Source: Auraticoccus cholistanensis (GTDB lineage Bacteria; Actinomycetota; Actinomycetes; Propionibacteriales; Propionibacteriaceae). Taken from it: 64,000 nt of DNA. Positions 1 to 14,486 of this stretch are shown one piece after another. The position numbers were made by a program, and so were the translations under genes. The stretch covers positions 1-64,000 of the forward strand of contig NZ_WPCU01000008.1 in assembly GCF_009742705.1 (NCBI RefSeq), in the 5' to 3' direction. The stretch's first letter is position 1. The number at the start of each line of letters is the position of its first letter. The notes beneath the pieces were generated by a model that was given only the letters and a program-made list of their open reading frames with translations, had not been told where the DNA came from and did not search any database.

Positions 1-53
1 CCTACAAGCGCTCGGTGCAGATGTGGCGCCGGCACGCCGGCGTCCTGGCCTGA
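1..53 (+). CDS. 3' end of an unidentified upstream gene
   Basis: The window opens inside a reading frame from base 3 that gives YKRSVQMWRRHAGVLA and stops with TGA at 51-53. Only 16 residues are visible, too few to assign a family. The tail does not look like the acidic, lysine-ended C-terminus of ribosomal protein L7/L12, which often precedes rpoB in actinobacteria. The next recognisable gene (rpoB) starts almost 490 nt later and a strong hairpin lies between, which suits the end of a transcription unit. Confidence 0.35.
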   Translation, partial: YKRSVQMWRRHAGVLA

Positions 54-190
54 CCGGAAGAATCTTGTCAAGAATGTTGACAGGATGCTCCGGAGGGTGT
101 TTGCTTGAGTCATCGGGTTAGACCCCGTGACGGCAGGACCGCTGCGAGGTGGTTCGGCGGACGTCGAGCTGCTGTACGCGCGCTGTCGAG

Positions 191-225
191 AATGGCCCCT
201 GGCACCCCCGAAGCCAGGGGCCATT
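191..225 (+). terminator. Strong hairpin upstream of rpoB
   Basis: A perfect 13-bp stem (AATGGCCCCTGGC / GCCAGGGGCCATT) encloses a 9-nt loop. There is no U-tract, as is common in high-GC actinobacteria. It could end the upstream transcript or act as an attenuator for readthrough into rpoB. Confidence 0.6.
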
Positions 226-326
226 CGCCTGTCCGGAGGAGCTGCCGGGCCGCGGGTCCTGGTGGCGCCGCCGCCGGCCCCGGGAGCGATCCGGGCGCGA
301 CACGCCGAACTGGTCCGCCGTTGTGG

Positions 327-355
327 TTGGTCACCCGGTCGGGGCTGACTATGCT
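327..355 (+). promoter_or_regulatory. Candidate rpoB promoter P1
   Basis: TTGGTC (327-332), a 17-nt spacer and TATGCT (350-355) resemble a housekeeping sigma-factor promoter. It would give a leader of about 180 nt before the rpoB TTG. Confidence 0.4.
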
Positions 356-415
356 GACGCCCAGCGATCGTCCCGCGAGGGGCTTGACCGCTCCGCTGAC
401 TCCTGCCCGCACGGC

Positions 416-444
416 TTGCGTGTGCGATGGCCCCGGGGTAACCT
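416..444 (+). promoter_or_regulatory. Candidate rpoB promoter P2
   Basis: TTGCGT (416-421), a 17-nt spacer and TAACCT (439-444) match the actinobacterial TANNNT type of -10 element. This is the candidate closest to the rpoB start, giving a leader of about 90 nt. Confidence 0.4.
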
Positions 445-541
445 GCTTACTTGCCCCATGTGTGCTGACGACCCGTCTCTTCGACACGGGTCCGTCTTCG
501 TGCCCACGTATCGCTCAGCGAGTCTCGGAAGGACCCAACAG

Positions 542-4035
<3,494 letters not shown>

Positions 4036-4039
<4 letters not shown>

Positions 4040-4091
4040 GTCTGCTCAGTCCCCCTGACGATCAGTATGAGTTTCTGTGGCTCGGCCACAG
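4036..4091 (+). other. Two small hairpins in the rpoB-rpoC spacer
   Basis: CTGAG-tctg-CTCAG (4036-4049) includes the rpoB stop codon. CTGTGGC-tcg-GCCACAG (4075-4091) abuts and partly covers the GGGGAAAGAG ribosome binding site of rpoC. Either could modulate RpoC translation or mark an RNA-processing point; function is inferred from position only. Confidence 0.4.
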
Positions 4092-4110
4092 GGGAAAGAG
4101 ATCAAGCAAC

Positions 4111-7959
<3,849 letters not shown>

Positions 7960-7977
7960 GGCAGGTCGTAGCAGTCA

Positions 7978-8015
7978 CCGCAGGGGCGGTCGGGATCTCC
8001 CGGCCGCCCCTGCGG
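7978..8015 (+). terminator. rpoBC terminator
   Basis: A 17-bp stem, CCGCAGGGGCGGTCGGG pairing with CCCGGCCGCCCCTGCGG (one G-U pair), with a 4-nt loop, directly follows rpoC. The facing gene is convergent, so it may work in both directions. Confidence 0.85.
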
Positions 8016-8070
8016 CGTTCCTGGGCTTCCGCCGCCTCTGCGGCGTTCCCTGGCGGGGGTGCCGCGGGTG

Positions 8071-9018
8071 TCAGAGGCCGAGGACGCGCCAGACGGGGCT
8101 GGCGGGCGGGGCCAGCCGGTGCGGCTGCCCGGTCTCCGCGGCGACGACCCGGTGCAGCGTCCAGGCGCCCAGCTCGGCCATCGTCGGGTTGCTGCCGAGG
8201 TAGCACCAGAAGGCTCCCAGCGCCTGCTCGAAGGCCCAGGCCGCGCCCCGCCGCCACTCGACGTCGCCGCAGCCCAGCAGCTCGCGGAAGCGGGCCCGCG
8301 GCCGGGCGTCGAGCACGTGCCAGCCGGCGACCAGGTCGAGGGCGGGGTCGGCGGGGCCCGAGTCGCCGACGTCCAGGACGCCGGTGAGGCGCCGGCCGTC
8401 GGTGAGGAGGTTGGCCGGGATGAGGTCGGTGTGGCTCATCACGTCGGCACCGGCGGCGGGCAGCTCCCGGAAGCCCTGCCACAGCTCGCGCAGCAGGCCC
8501 ACGTCGAGCAGCTGCCGGCTCTCGGCGAGGCACTGCTCCACCCAGCCGTCGTGCCGGGGCAGGCTGCCGCCCCGGCCCGGGCCGGAGAAGGACCGGCCAC
8601 CGGTGTCGGCGCGCCGCAGCGCGGCCACCAGCGCGGCGAGGTCCTCGGCCAGCTCCTGGGAGCCGGCGCAGGAGGTGCTGGTCACCGTCCGGCCCGGCAA
8701 CCAGGTCTGCACCGACCACGGCAGCGGGTAGCCGTGGCCGGGCGAGCCGAGGGCGACGACCCGGGGCACCGGGACGGGGCACGAGGCCGCCAGCTGCTCG
8801 GCCGCGGCGCGCTCGGCCCGCAGCTCGGCCTCGACGGCGTCGGGGTCGCCCGGGCGCAGCCGGAAGCGGGCCGCCAGGTCGTCCCCGATCCGGAAGATCC
8901 GGTTCACCGTCCCCGACGGGGGCAGCGGCGTGACCGGCAGGTGCCGCCAGCGGGGGAGCTGCTCGCGGACGAGCCGGGCCGCCGTGGCCGGCGAGAGGTC
9001 GATCTGGTCCGCGTGCAC
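8071..9018 (-). CDS. APH-family phosphotransferase
   Basis: Aminoglycoside/choline-kinase-like enzyme of 315 aa. The Brenner motif HTDLIPANLL and the downstream DVGDSGPADPALDL metal-binding segment give the catalytic Asp, Asn and Asp expected of the family. The GTG start at 9018 is preceded by GGGAGGGAG. It is the second gene after trmL (16-nt gap), so probably co-transcribed. The substrate cannot be read from sequence: the family includes antibiotic kinases, macrolide phosphotransferases and metabolite kinases. There is no resistance-gene context. Confidence 0.8.
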   Translation of the reverse strand: MHADQIDLSPATAARLVREQLPRWRHLPVTPLPPSGTVNRIFRIGDDLAARFRLRPGDPDAVEAELRAERAAAEQLAASCPVPVPRVVALGSPGHGYPLPWSVQTWLPGRTVTSTSCAGSQELAEDLAALVAALRRADTGGRSFSGPGRGGSLPRHDGWVEQCLAESRQLLDVGLLRELWQGFRELPAAGADVMSHTDLIPANLLTDGRRLTGVLDVGDSGPADPALDLVAGWHVLDARPRARFRELLGCGDVEWRRGAAWAFEQALGAFWCYLGSNPTMAELGAWTLHRVVAAETGQPHRLAPPASPVWRVLGL

Positions 9019-9034
9019 GCGCTCCCTCCCCGGC

Positions 9035-9499
9035 TCAGCCGAAGCCGTGCTGGCGCCAGGCCTCGTAGACGGCGATCGAGGCGGCGTTGGCCAGGTTGAG
9101 CGAGCGGCGTCCGGGCAGCATCGGGATGCGCACCCGGTCGGTGACGCGCGGGTCGGCCATCACCTCCTCGTCCAGCCCGGTCGGCTCGGGGCCGAACAGC
9201 AGGACGTCCCCGGCCCGGTAGGCGAGGTCGGTGAAGGTGGTCGTGGCGTGGGCGGTGAAGGCGAACACCCGGGCCGGCAGCAGCGCGGCGTAGGCGGCCT
9301 CGAGGTCGTCGTGGACGGTGAAGCTGGCGAGCTCGTGGTAGTCGAGCCCGGCGCGCTTGAGCCGGGCGTCGGTCAGCTCGAACCCCAGCGGTCCGGCCAG
9401 GTGCAGCTCGGCCCCGGTGACCGCGGCCAGCCGGATCGCGTTGCCGGAGTTCTGCGGGATCCGCGGTGAGTGGAAGAGGATGCGCACCGGACAGGCCAT
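9035..9499 (-). CDS. trmL: tRNA (cytidine/uridine-34-2'-O)-methyltransferase
   Basis: SPOUT-class methyltransferase, 154 aa, matching the small single-domain TrmL family. Visible signatures are the N-terminal RILFHSPRIPQNSGNAIRL, the central LLFGPEPTGLDE and the C-terminal RSLNLANAASIAVYE, which form the trefoil-knot S-adenosylmethionine site. TrmL methylates the wobble ribose of tRNA-Leu in characterised bacteria. The ATG at 9499 is 7 nt from CAGACT (9512-9507), implying a leaderless transcript. It heads a two-gene unit with the APH-type kinase. Confidence 0.85.
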   Translation of the reverse strand: MACPVRILFHSPRIPQNSGNAIRLAAVTGAELHLAGPLGFELTDARLKRAGLDYHELASFTVHDDLEAAYAALLPARVFAFTAHATTTFTDLAYRAGDVLLFGPEPTGLDEEVMADPRVTDRVRIPMLPGRRSLNLANAASIAVYEAWRQHGFG

Positions 9500-9570
9500 G
9501 GCGCCCAGTCTGTCGGCTGCCCGGCCGCCCCGGGTGCCCCGCCGGCAGCCGAGACCCGCCCCGCGCGGTC

Positions 9571-10494
9571 TCAGCCCGCCGCCGGGAGGGGGAGGGTGCG
9601 CTCGCTGCGGAAGCTGCGCGGGCGCCCGTCCACGGGGTCGCGGAAGGACAGCTCCGCGGCGAGCAGCTGCAGCGGGTCGCTGAAGTCGTCGACCTCCACG
9701 TCGCGGACGGTCGGGTAGAGCGGGTCCCCGACGATGGGGATCCCCAGCGAGCACAGGTGCAGCCGGAGCTGGTGGGTGCGTCCGGTGCGGGGCTCGAGGC
9801 GGTACTCGCCGTGGGCCCCGTGGACCCGGTCGAGCTGGACCAGGGTCTCGGCGTTGACCGCCGCGCCGGGCACCTCCTCGGCCTGCAGCACCCCCCGCTG
9901 CTTGCGGATGTGGCTGCGGACCAGCACCGGCTCGGCCAGGTCGGTGCGCAGCGGGGCCAGCGCGCGGTACACCTTGCCCACCGCCCGCTGCTCGAACAGC
10001 GACTGGTAGGGCCCGCGCCAGCGCCGGGCCGTGGTCAGCAGCAGCAGCCCGGAGGTGATCCGGTCCAGCCGGTGCGCCGGGGTCAGCTCGGGCAGCCCGA
10101 GCTGGTCGCGCAGCCGGACCACCACGCTCTGGGTGACGTGGCGCCCGCGCGGGATGGAGGACAGGAAGGGCGGCTTGTCCACCACGACCACACGGTCGTC
10201 GCGGTGCAGCACCGTCAGCCCGCCGGGCACCTCCGGCTCGGCCCGCAGCTCGCGGTGGAACCAGACGAAGGTGTGCGGGCGGTAGGGCTCCTCGGCGAGC
10301 ACGGCGGAGCCGTCGGCGTGGACGAAGCGTCCCTCGGCCAGCATCGCCGCCACGTCGACCTCGGCGGGCAGCCGCTCGACCAGCCACCCGCCGAAGGTGC
10401 GCCAGCGGGGCGCGGCCGCCGGGTCCCGGTCGGGCGTGCGCAACCACGCGGCGGCGAGGCCGTGACGGGTCGGCAGCGGTGAACGCGGGGGCAC
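9571..10494 (-). CDS. RluA-family rRNA/tRNA pseudouridine synthase
   Basis: 307-aa protein. The catalytic RluA motif is PAHRLDRITSGLLLL, with the Asp that attacks the target uridine; GRTHQLRLHL and the preceding VVVDKPPFLSSIPRG are the other family blocks. The N-terminal 80 residues carry a short S4-like or extension region with no clear motif. Start chosen at GTG 10494: TACCAT (10507-10502) lies exactly 7 nt away, the leaderless spacing used by many genes here. It diverges from the DinB-like gene across a 45-nt spacer. Which uridine it modifies is not determinable. Confidence 0.85.
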   Translation of the reverse strand: MPPRSPLPTRHGLAAAWLRTPDRDPAAAPRWRTFGGWLVERLPAEVDVAAMLAEGRFVHADGSAVLAEEPYRPHTFVWFHRELRAEPEVPGGLTVLHRDDRVVVVDKPPFLSSIPRGRHVTQSVVVRLRDQLGLPELTPAHRLDRITSGLLLLTTARRWRGPYQSLFEQRAVGKVYRALAPLRTDLAEPVLVRSHIRKQRGVLQAEEVPGAAVNAETLVQLDRVHGAHGEYRLEPRTGRTHQLRLHLCSLGIPIVGDPLYPTVRDVEVDDFSDPLQLLAAELSFRDPVDGRPRSFRSERTLPLPAAG

Positions 10495-10501
10495 GGAGGT
10501 G

Positions 10502-10532
10502 ATGGTAGGTGGCCGGGTCGCGCTGCCAGACT
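10502..10532. promoter_or_regulatory. Back-to-back leaderless promoters
   Basis: On the minus strand TACCAT (10507-10502) precedes the GTG of the pseudouridine synthase by 7 nt. On the plus strand CAGACT (10527-10532) precedes the ATG at 10540 by 7 nt. The two -10 elements lie 19 nt apart. Confidence 0.5.
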
Positions 10533-10539
10533 GGCACGC

Positions 10540-11325
10540 ATGCGACTGCGCCTGGAGATCGACCTCGACCGGCTGCCCACCGACCCCGGCGGTGAGGCCG
10601 CGCGGATCCTGCGCTCCTGGGCCGACGTGGTGGAGCGGGCCGACCTCGCCACCCCGGCCCGGCACGAGCTGCGGGGCTCCTCGCAGGCCGTGGTCGGCAC
10701 CCTCGAGGTCGACCCGGTTCCGGCCGGCGACGCCGACCAGGAGCGCAAGGCGCTGCTGCACCGCTACCTGCGCGCCTCGCGCCGGGCCCTGCTGTGGAAG
10801 CTGGAGGGGCTGGGGGAGCGGGACGCCCGCTGGCCCCGCACCCCCACCGGCACCAACCTGCTCGGGCTGGTCAAGCACGTGGCCACGGTGGAGGCGGAGT
10901 ACTTCGGCGCGGTCTTCGCCCGCCCCTTCCCCGAGGAGCTGCCCTGGGCGGCCGAGGACGCCGAGGACAACGCCGACATGTGGGCGGGCCCGGAGGAGAC
11001 GACCGCCTCCGTCCTCGCGCTCGCGGAGCGGGCCTGGGCGCACTGCGACGCCACCATCGAGGCGCTCGGCCTCGACGCCACCGGGCACGTCCCGTGGTGG
11101 GGTCCGCAGGGCGAGGACGTCACCCTGCACACGGTGCTGGTGCACGTCGCGGTCGAGGTCGCCCGCCACGCCGGGCACGCCGACGTGCTGCGCGAGCTCC
11201 ACGACGGCCGCAGCGGGCTGCGCGAGGGCGGCACGAACCTCCCCGACCGCGACGAGCGGTGGTGGAGCGACTACCTCGCCGGGCTGCAGCGGGTGGCCGA
11301 GGAGGCCGGCGCCCGCGAGAGCTGA
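10540..11325 (+). CDS. DinB/DUF664-like metal-binding protein
   Basis: 261 aa. An N-terminal segment of about 60 residues precedes a four-helix DinB-type domain with the family's spaced histidines: LVKHVATVEAEYFG, and then HTVLVHVAVEVARHAGHADVLRE near residue 200-225. These would form the divalent-metal site. Actinobacterial members include mycothiol-dependent transferases and many uncharacterised proteins; the reaction here is unknown. ATG at 10540 fits a leaderless transcript. Confidence 0.75.
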   Translation: MRLRLEIDLDRLPTDPGGEAARILRSWADVVERADLATPARHELRGSSQAVVGTLEVDPVPAGDADQERKALLHRYLRASRRALLWKLEGLGERDARWPRTPTGTNLLGLVKHVATVEAEYFGAVFARPFPEELPWAAEDAEDNADMWAGPEETTASVLALAERAWAHCDATIEALGLDATGHVPWWGPQGEDVTLHTVLVHVAVEVARHAGHADVLRELHDGRSGLREGGTNLPDRDERWWSDYLAGLQRVAEEAGARES

Positions 11326-11347
11326 GGGCACCGGTCGGCCCCACCGG

Positions 11348-11908
11348 TCAGCCCGGCACGCCCCGGCCGCTGCCGGCTCCCCGGCGGCGGTGCCGCAGCA
11401 GCCAGCGGGTGCCGCCGACCACGACGGTGCCGGCGGCGGTGAGCAGGGCGCTGAGGGCCACGGCGTCGGCGGAGGACCGCTGCCCCTCCCGGGCCGGTGG
11501 CGGCTCCTCGTGCGGTGCGGGGTCCGCAGCGGCGTGCGTCGACCCGTGACCGACGGTGAAGGAGAAGACCCCCGAGACCGGGTGCCCGTCGGACCCCGTC
11601 GTCTGCCACCGCACCTCGTACTCGCCGTCCGGCAGGGCGTCGCCGAGCTCGACGACCAGCGTCCTGCCGTCCAGCCGCGGCTCCCCGCTGACGCGGTCAC
11701 GTCCGTCGGCGCCCACGACCGCCGCCCCACCGCCGAGCAGGGGGTCGGAGAAGGAGAGCACCACCTCCCGGGGCGGGTCGGGCACCGACTGGCCCGCCGC
11801 CGGGGCGCTGCCCACCAGCGAGCCGTGGGCCAGTGCCCCGGGCGCCGCCGCGAGGGCGGCGACGAGGGCGAGCAGGAGCACCAGCACGAGCTGCCGCACT
11901 GCGGGCAC
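11348..11908 (-). CDS. copC: CopC-domain copper-binding protein
   Basis: 186 aa with an N-terminal signal peptide ending LAAAPGALA, so that mature protein begins with H (the AHGSLVGSAPA motif), as in CopC/YobA proteins where the N-terminal His binds Cu(II). The cupredoxin-like beta barrel includes the DGHPVSGVFSFTVG segment with a second conserved His. A C-terminal transmembrane helix (ALSALLTAAGTVVVGGTRWLL) and RHRRR tail anchor it outside the membrane. GTG start at 11908 has GAGGAGG 5 nt upstream. Its upstream region carries three in-phase copies of the cluster palindrome. A copper role is inferred from family and neighbours. Confidence 0.85.
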   Translation of the reverse strand: MPAVRQLVLVLLLALVAALAAAPGALAHGSLVGSAPAAGQSVPDPPREVVLSFSDPLLGGGAAVVGADGRDRVSGEPRLDGRTLVVELGDALPDGEYEVRWQTTGSDGHPVSGVFSFTVGHGSTHAAADPAPHEEPPPAREGQRSSADAVALSALLTAAGTVVVGGTRWLLRHRRRGAGSGRGVPG

Positions 11909-11940
11909 GGGAACCTCCTCGTGGTCGATGGGTCCCGCCC

Positions 11941-12030
11941 ATGCTGGTGGCGGGCCCCGGTGTCCCGGCAGCGTCCGGGGTCGGCACCGGCGGTCGTGCT
12001 GCGACGTAGCGGCAGTCGCCCGGGGGCGAC
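11941..12030 (-). promoter_or_regulatory. copC promoter with triple palindrome array
   Basis: Read on the minus strand: GTCGCCCCCGGGCGAC (12030-12015, perfect palindrome), TACGTCGCAGCACGAC (12008-11993, right half conserved), GCCGACCCCGGACGCT (11985-11970, imperfect), then 23 nt and CAGCAT (11946-11941) as -10. Starts are 22 and 23 bp apart. The same architecture precedes five other genes in this cluster. The two proximal copies are weak matches and would not stand alone as evidence. Confidence 0.5.
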
Positions 12031-12088
12031 CGGTGGGGCTGGGGTCCCCCGGTCCCCGTCGCGGGTGCTCCCGGCCGGGTTCCGCGGC

Positions 12089-12946
12089 TCAGCCGCGCTC
12101 GCCGAAGGTGTGGGCGAACGTGCGCCGGGCGTTCTCGAGGTAGACGCCGCGCCCGGCGGGGTCCTGCAGGCCGTAGGCCACGTCCTCCAGCCAGCGGCAC
12201 CGGGCGTGGAAGCGGACGCGACCCGCCTCGTCCTCCGTCAGCGGCTGGCCGAGCGCCTCGGCCACCCGGTGGGCGGTGGCTCCGCCGAGGTCGCGGTAGA
12301 GGGAGCCGAGGTCGCGGGCGGGGTCGGTGCGGGCCGCGTCGCTCCAGTCGATGACCCCGGTGAGGTGCCCACGCGCGTCCACCAGCAGGTGCTCGGCCCC
12401 GAGGTCGTTGTGCTGCGGGACCCTGCCGACCCGCGGCGGAGGCGGCTCGCGGTCCAGGAAGGCGGCCACCAGCGAGGCCTCGCCGGCCCCGAGGTGGGAA
12501 CGGACCCGGCCGAACGCCTCGACCGCGTCCCGGTGCCACTCCTGTGCGGCGTAGTCGTCGGTGGGCAGCTCCAGCCCGGCCCCCACGCTGCGCAGCGCGC
12601 CGAGCACCTCGACCAGACCGCGGACGAGCGACGGGGAGCTCCGGTCCTGCCGGCTGATCAGCGGCGTCCCCGGGACCCGCCGGTAGACGAGCAGGCCGAG
12701 CTCGGGGCGGTGCACCAGCGGGGCCGGGACGGCGACGGCGGTGCGGCTCCCGAGGGCCCGCAGCAGCGCGACCTCGCGGGCGACCGCATCCCGGTCGGCG
12801 CCGAGGCGCACGATGCAGTCCCCGACCGCGAACGTCGTGTTCTCCGACCCGCGCGCCAGGACGACCGGCTCGGCCCCGGCCGGCCAGAGCCGGTGCTCGT
12901 CGGTCAGGGCGGCCAGCAGCGACCTCTCCTGCTGCTCCAGCTGCAC
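12089..12946 (-). CDS. APH-family phosphotransferase
   Basis: 285 aa. Kinase signatures are HNDLGAEHLLVD (catalytic loop) and DWSDAARTDPARDLGSL (metal-binding Asp), with an N-terminal nucleotide-binding region containing RGSENTTFAVGD. GTG start at 12946 is fixed by AGGAGGG just upstream, which overlaps the region of the dyp stop codon; the two genes are 16 nt apart and likely translationally linked. Why a small-molecule kinase follows a peroxidase is unclear. It is unrelated at motif level to the kinase at 8.1-9.0 kb beyond the shared fold. Confidence 0.8.
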   Translation of the reverse strand: MQLEQQERSLLAALTDEHRLWPAGAEPVVLARGSENTTFAVGDCIVRLGADRDAVAREVALLRALGSRTAVAVPAPLVHRPELGLLVYRRVPGTPLISRQDRSSPSLVRGLVEVLGALRSVGAGLELPTDDYAAQEWHRDAVEAFGRVRSHLGAGEASLVAAFLDREPPPPRVGRVPQHNDLGAEHLLVDARGHLTGVIDWSDAARTDPARDLGSLYRDLGGATAHRVAEALGQPLTEDEAGRVRFHARCRWLEDVAYGLQDPAGRGVYLENARRTFAHTFGERG

Positions 12947-12962
12947 GGTGCTGCCCTCCTGC

Positions 12963-14300
12963 TCAGCCCAGGGTCGGGGTCCTGAGCAGCGTCTCACCCA
13001 GGTAGCCCTCCGGCGAGCACCCGGGGAGGACCGCGAAGATCGCGCTGCCGGTGTGGGTGACGAACCGGTTCAGCCGGTCCGCGGCGGCGCTGCGGCGCTG
13101 CGCGGCCACGAACTGGGCGTCCGGGTCGTTGCCGTAGGCGCAGAACAGCAGGCCGACGTCGAGCGCGCCGTGACCGCCGTGGGTGTGCTCGGGGGTCCCG
13201 GGCGCGTGCTCGTGCTCCTGGGTCGCGGCCGTGGGGTCGGGTTCCCCGCCGGCGGTGGCGATCAGCTGCCCGTAGTCGTAGCTGTAGCTGCGACGGAGCA
13301 TCGAGAACCCGCGGACCCGTCGCACGTGGGCGTCGGCGGCGATCACCGGACGGCCGCCAGCCGTCGCCTCGAGGTCGGGCTCGTCGTGCTCCTCACGACC
13401 GGTCAGCGGGGCGCCGTCGGAGCGCCGCCGGCCGATCACCGCGTCCTGCTCGTCGCGGGGGGTCAGGTCCCAGTCGGCGGTCCTCATCCGGATCTTGCGG
13501 AAGACGAGGTAGGTCCCGCCGGCGAACCAGGCGGGTTCGTCGTCCCGCGCCCACACCGTCTGCTCCAGCTCGGCGCTGCCCGGACGCGGGTTCGACGTGC
13601 CGTCCTTGTGGCCGAACATGTTGCGCGGCGTCCCGCCGTCCACCGGCGTGCTCAGGAACCCCGACTGCGTCCACCGCAGCCGGGCGTAGCCGGGGATGCG
13701 TGCCCGCAGCGACCGCATCGCCGCGCTCACCACCTGGGGGTCGTCCGCGCAGATCTGCAGCAGCAGGTCGCCGCCGGCCCAGCGCGGGTCGAGGGCGTCC
13801 CCCTCGAACTCGGGCAGCGGACGCAGCCGCCGGGGCGGCGGCTCCCCGACGCCGGGGAGGTCGAACACCGCCGGCCCGACGCCCACCGTGACGGTCAGCC
13901 GCGACGGCGGCAGACCGGTGGCGAAGTCGGTGGGGACCACGGCCCCGTCGCGGAAGAGCGGGGACGGCGGCGGGTCCTCGCCCCGGGTGATCCGGGCGAT
14001 CGTGGCGGTGAGGTCCCGCAGCAGCCGTCGCAGCGCGCCGGCGTCCCCGACCGTCAGGTCGGCCGCCACCAGCATCGCGTAGCGCTGCTGCGGGGTGTCG
14101 ACGCCCGCCTGGTGCGCCCCGAAGACCGGCACCACCTCCTCGGGCGGCGACGGCGGCGACGGGCGTGCGCCCAGCCCGCCGCCGGCCAGGCCGATGGCCG
14201 CCGCGCCACCCACGGTGGCGATCGCCGAGCCCAGCAGCACCCGCCGGGTGCTCGTCGGGCTGCGGGGGGTCGGGTCGGCGGGGGTCTCGTGCTGGCTCAT
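12963..14300 (-). CDS. Tat-exported Dyp-type peroxidase (EfeB-like)
   Basis: 445-aa haem peroxidase of the DyP/EfeB (deferrochelatase) family. The N-terminus STRRVLLGSAIATVGGAAAIGLAGG is a twin-arginine signal. The family hallmark GXXDG is FGHKDGTSNP (residues about 218-227), whose Asp acts in peroxide cleavage; the proximal haem ligand is probably the His in ADAHVRRVRGFSMLRRSYSY. A His-rich stretch (EHEHAPGTPEHTHGGHG) near residue 350 is an insertion that could bind metal. No efeU or efeO neighbours are visible, so an iron-uptake EfeUOB system is not supported here. ATG 14300 has GGAAGGA upstream. Its promoter carries two copies of the cluster palindrome. Confidence 0.88.
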   Translation of the reverse strand: MSQHETPADPTPRSPTSTRRVLLGSAIATVGGAAAIGLAGGGLGARPSPPSPPEEVVPVFGAHQAGVDTPQQRYAMLVAADLTVGDAGALRRLLRDLTATIARITRGEDPPPSPLFRDGAVVPTDFATGLPPSRLTVTVGVGPAVFDLPGVGEPPPRRLRPLPEFEGDALDPRWAGGDLLLQICADDPQVVSAAMRSLRARIPGYARLRWTQSGFLSTPVDGGTPRNMFGHKDGTSNPRPGSAELEQTVWARDDEPAWFAGGTYLVFRKIRMRTADWDLTPRDEQDAVIGRRRSDGAPLTGREEHDEPDLEATAGGRPVIAADAHVRRVRGFSMLRRSYSYDYGQLIATAGGEPDPTAATQEHEHAPGTPEHTHGGHGALDVGLLFCAYGNDPDAQFVAAQRRSAAADRLNRFVTHTGSAIFAVLPGCSPEGYLGETLLRTPTLG

Positions 14301-14336
14301 GGCTGCGTCCTTCCTGGTGCCGGTCGTCGTGCGGGC

Positions 14337-14403
14337 ACGCTAGGTCGGCCACGGGGACCGCCGGCGCCGTCGGAGATCGACACCGTGGTCATCGCGGGGC
14401 GAC
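14337..14403 (-). promoter_or_regulatory. dyp promoter with two palindrome copies
   Basis: Minus strand: GTCGCCCCGCGATGAC (14403-14388), then GTCGATCTCCGACGGC (14381-14366), start-to-start 22 bp; 23 nt further is TAGCGT (14342-14337) as -10. Transcription would start near 14330, leaving a leader of about 30 nt with a GGAAGGA ribosome binding site. Confidence 0.55.
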
Positions 14404-14436
14404 GCCGGCGCCGGTGGCGCCGGCGTGGCGGCAGGT

Positions 14437-14480
14437 GTCGTCCCCAGGCGACGGCCTGGCGTCGCTCGGCTGCCTAGCAT
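14437..14480 (+). promoter_or_regulatory. Sensor-kinase promoter with palindrome
   Basis: GTCGTCCCCAGGCGAC (14437-14452) ends 22 nt before TAGCAT (14475-14480), which is 6 nt before the ATG at 14487. The palindrome would cover about -50 to -35, where class II activators and NarL-type regulators bind. Confidence 0.6.
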
Positions 14481-14486
14481 GAGCCC

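Larger units (their letters stand above)
54..541 (+). promoter_or_regulatory. 488-nt non-coding rpoB leader/promoter region
   Basis: No convincing gene is present. It holds a short inverted repeat TGTCAA-N5-TTGACA at 66-82, a 13-bp perfect hairpin at 191-225, and at least two candidate promoters (327-355 and 416-444). The rpoB frame is open upstream to base 149, but that extension has no family-like sequence; the likely rpoB ribosome binding site is GGAAGGA at 527-533. A long leader fits the usual independent control of rpoBC in actinobacteria; the exact mechanism is not visible. Confidence 0.6.

Noticed and set aside
77-105. TTGACA with TTTGCT 17 nt later as an rpoB promoter
   Set aside because: The -35 is perfect but the -10 is poor and it lies before the strong hairpin; kept only as part of the leader description.
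149-541. Extended rpoB start giving a 1296-residue protein
   Set aside because: The extra N-terminus matches no RpoB and crosses the hairpin and promoter region; TTG 542 has a good ribosome binding site and family length.
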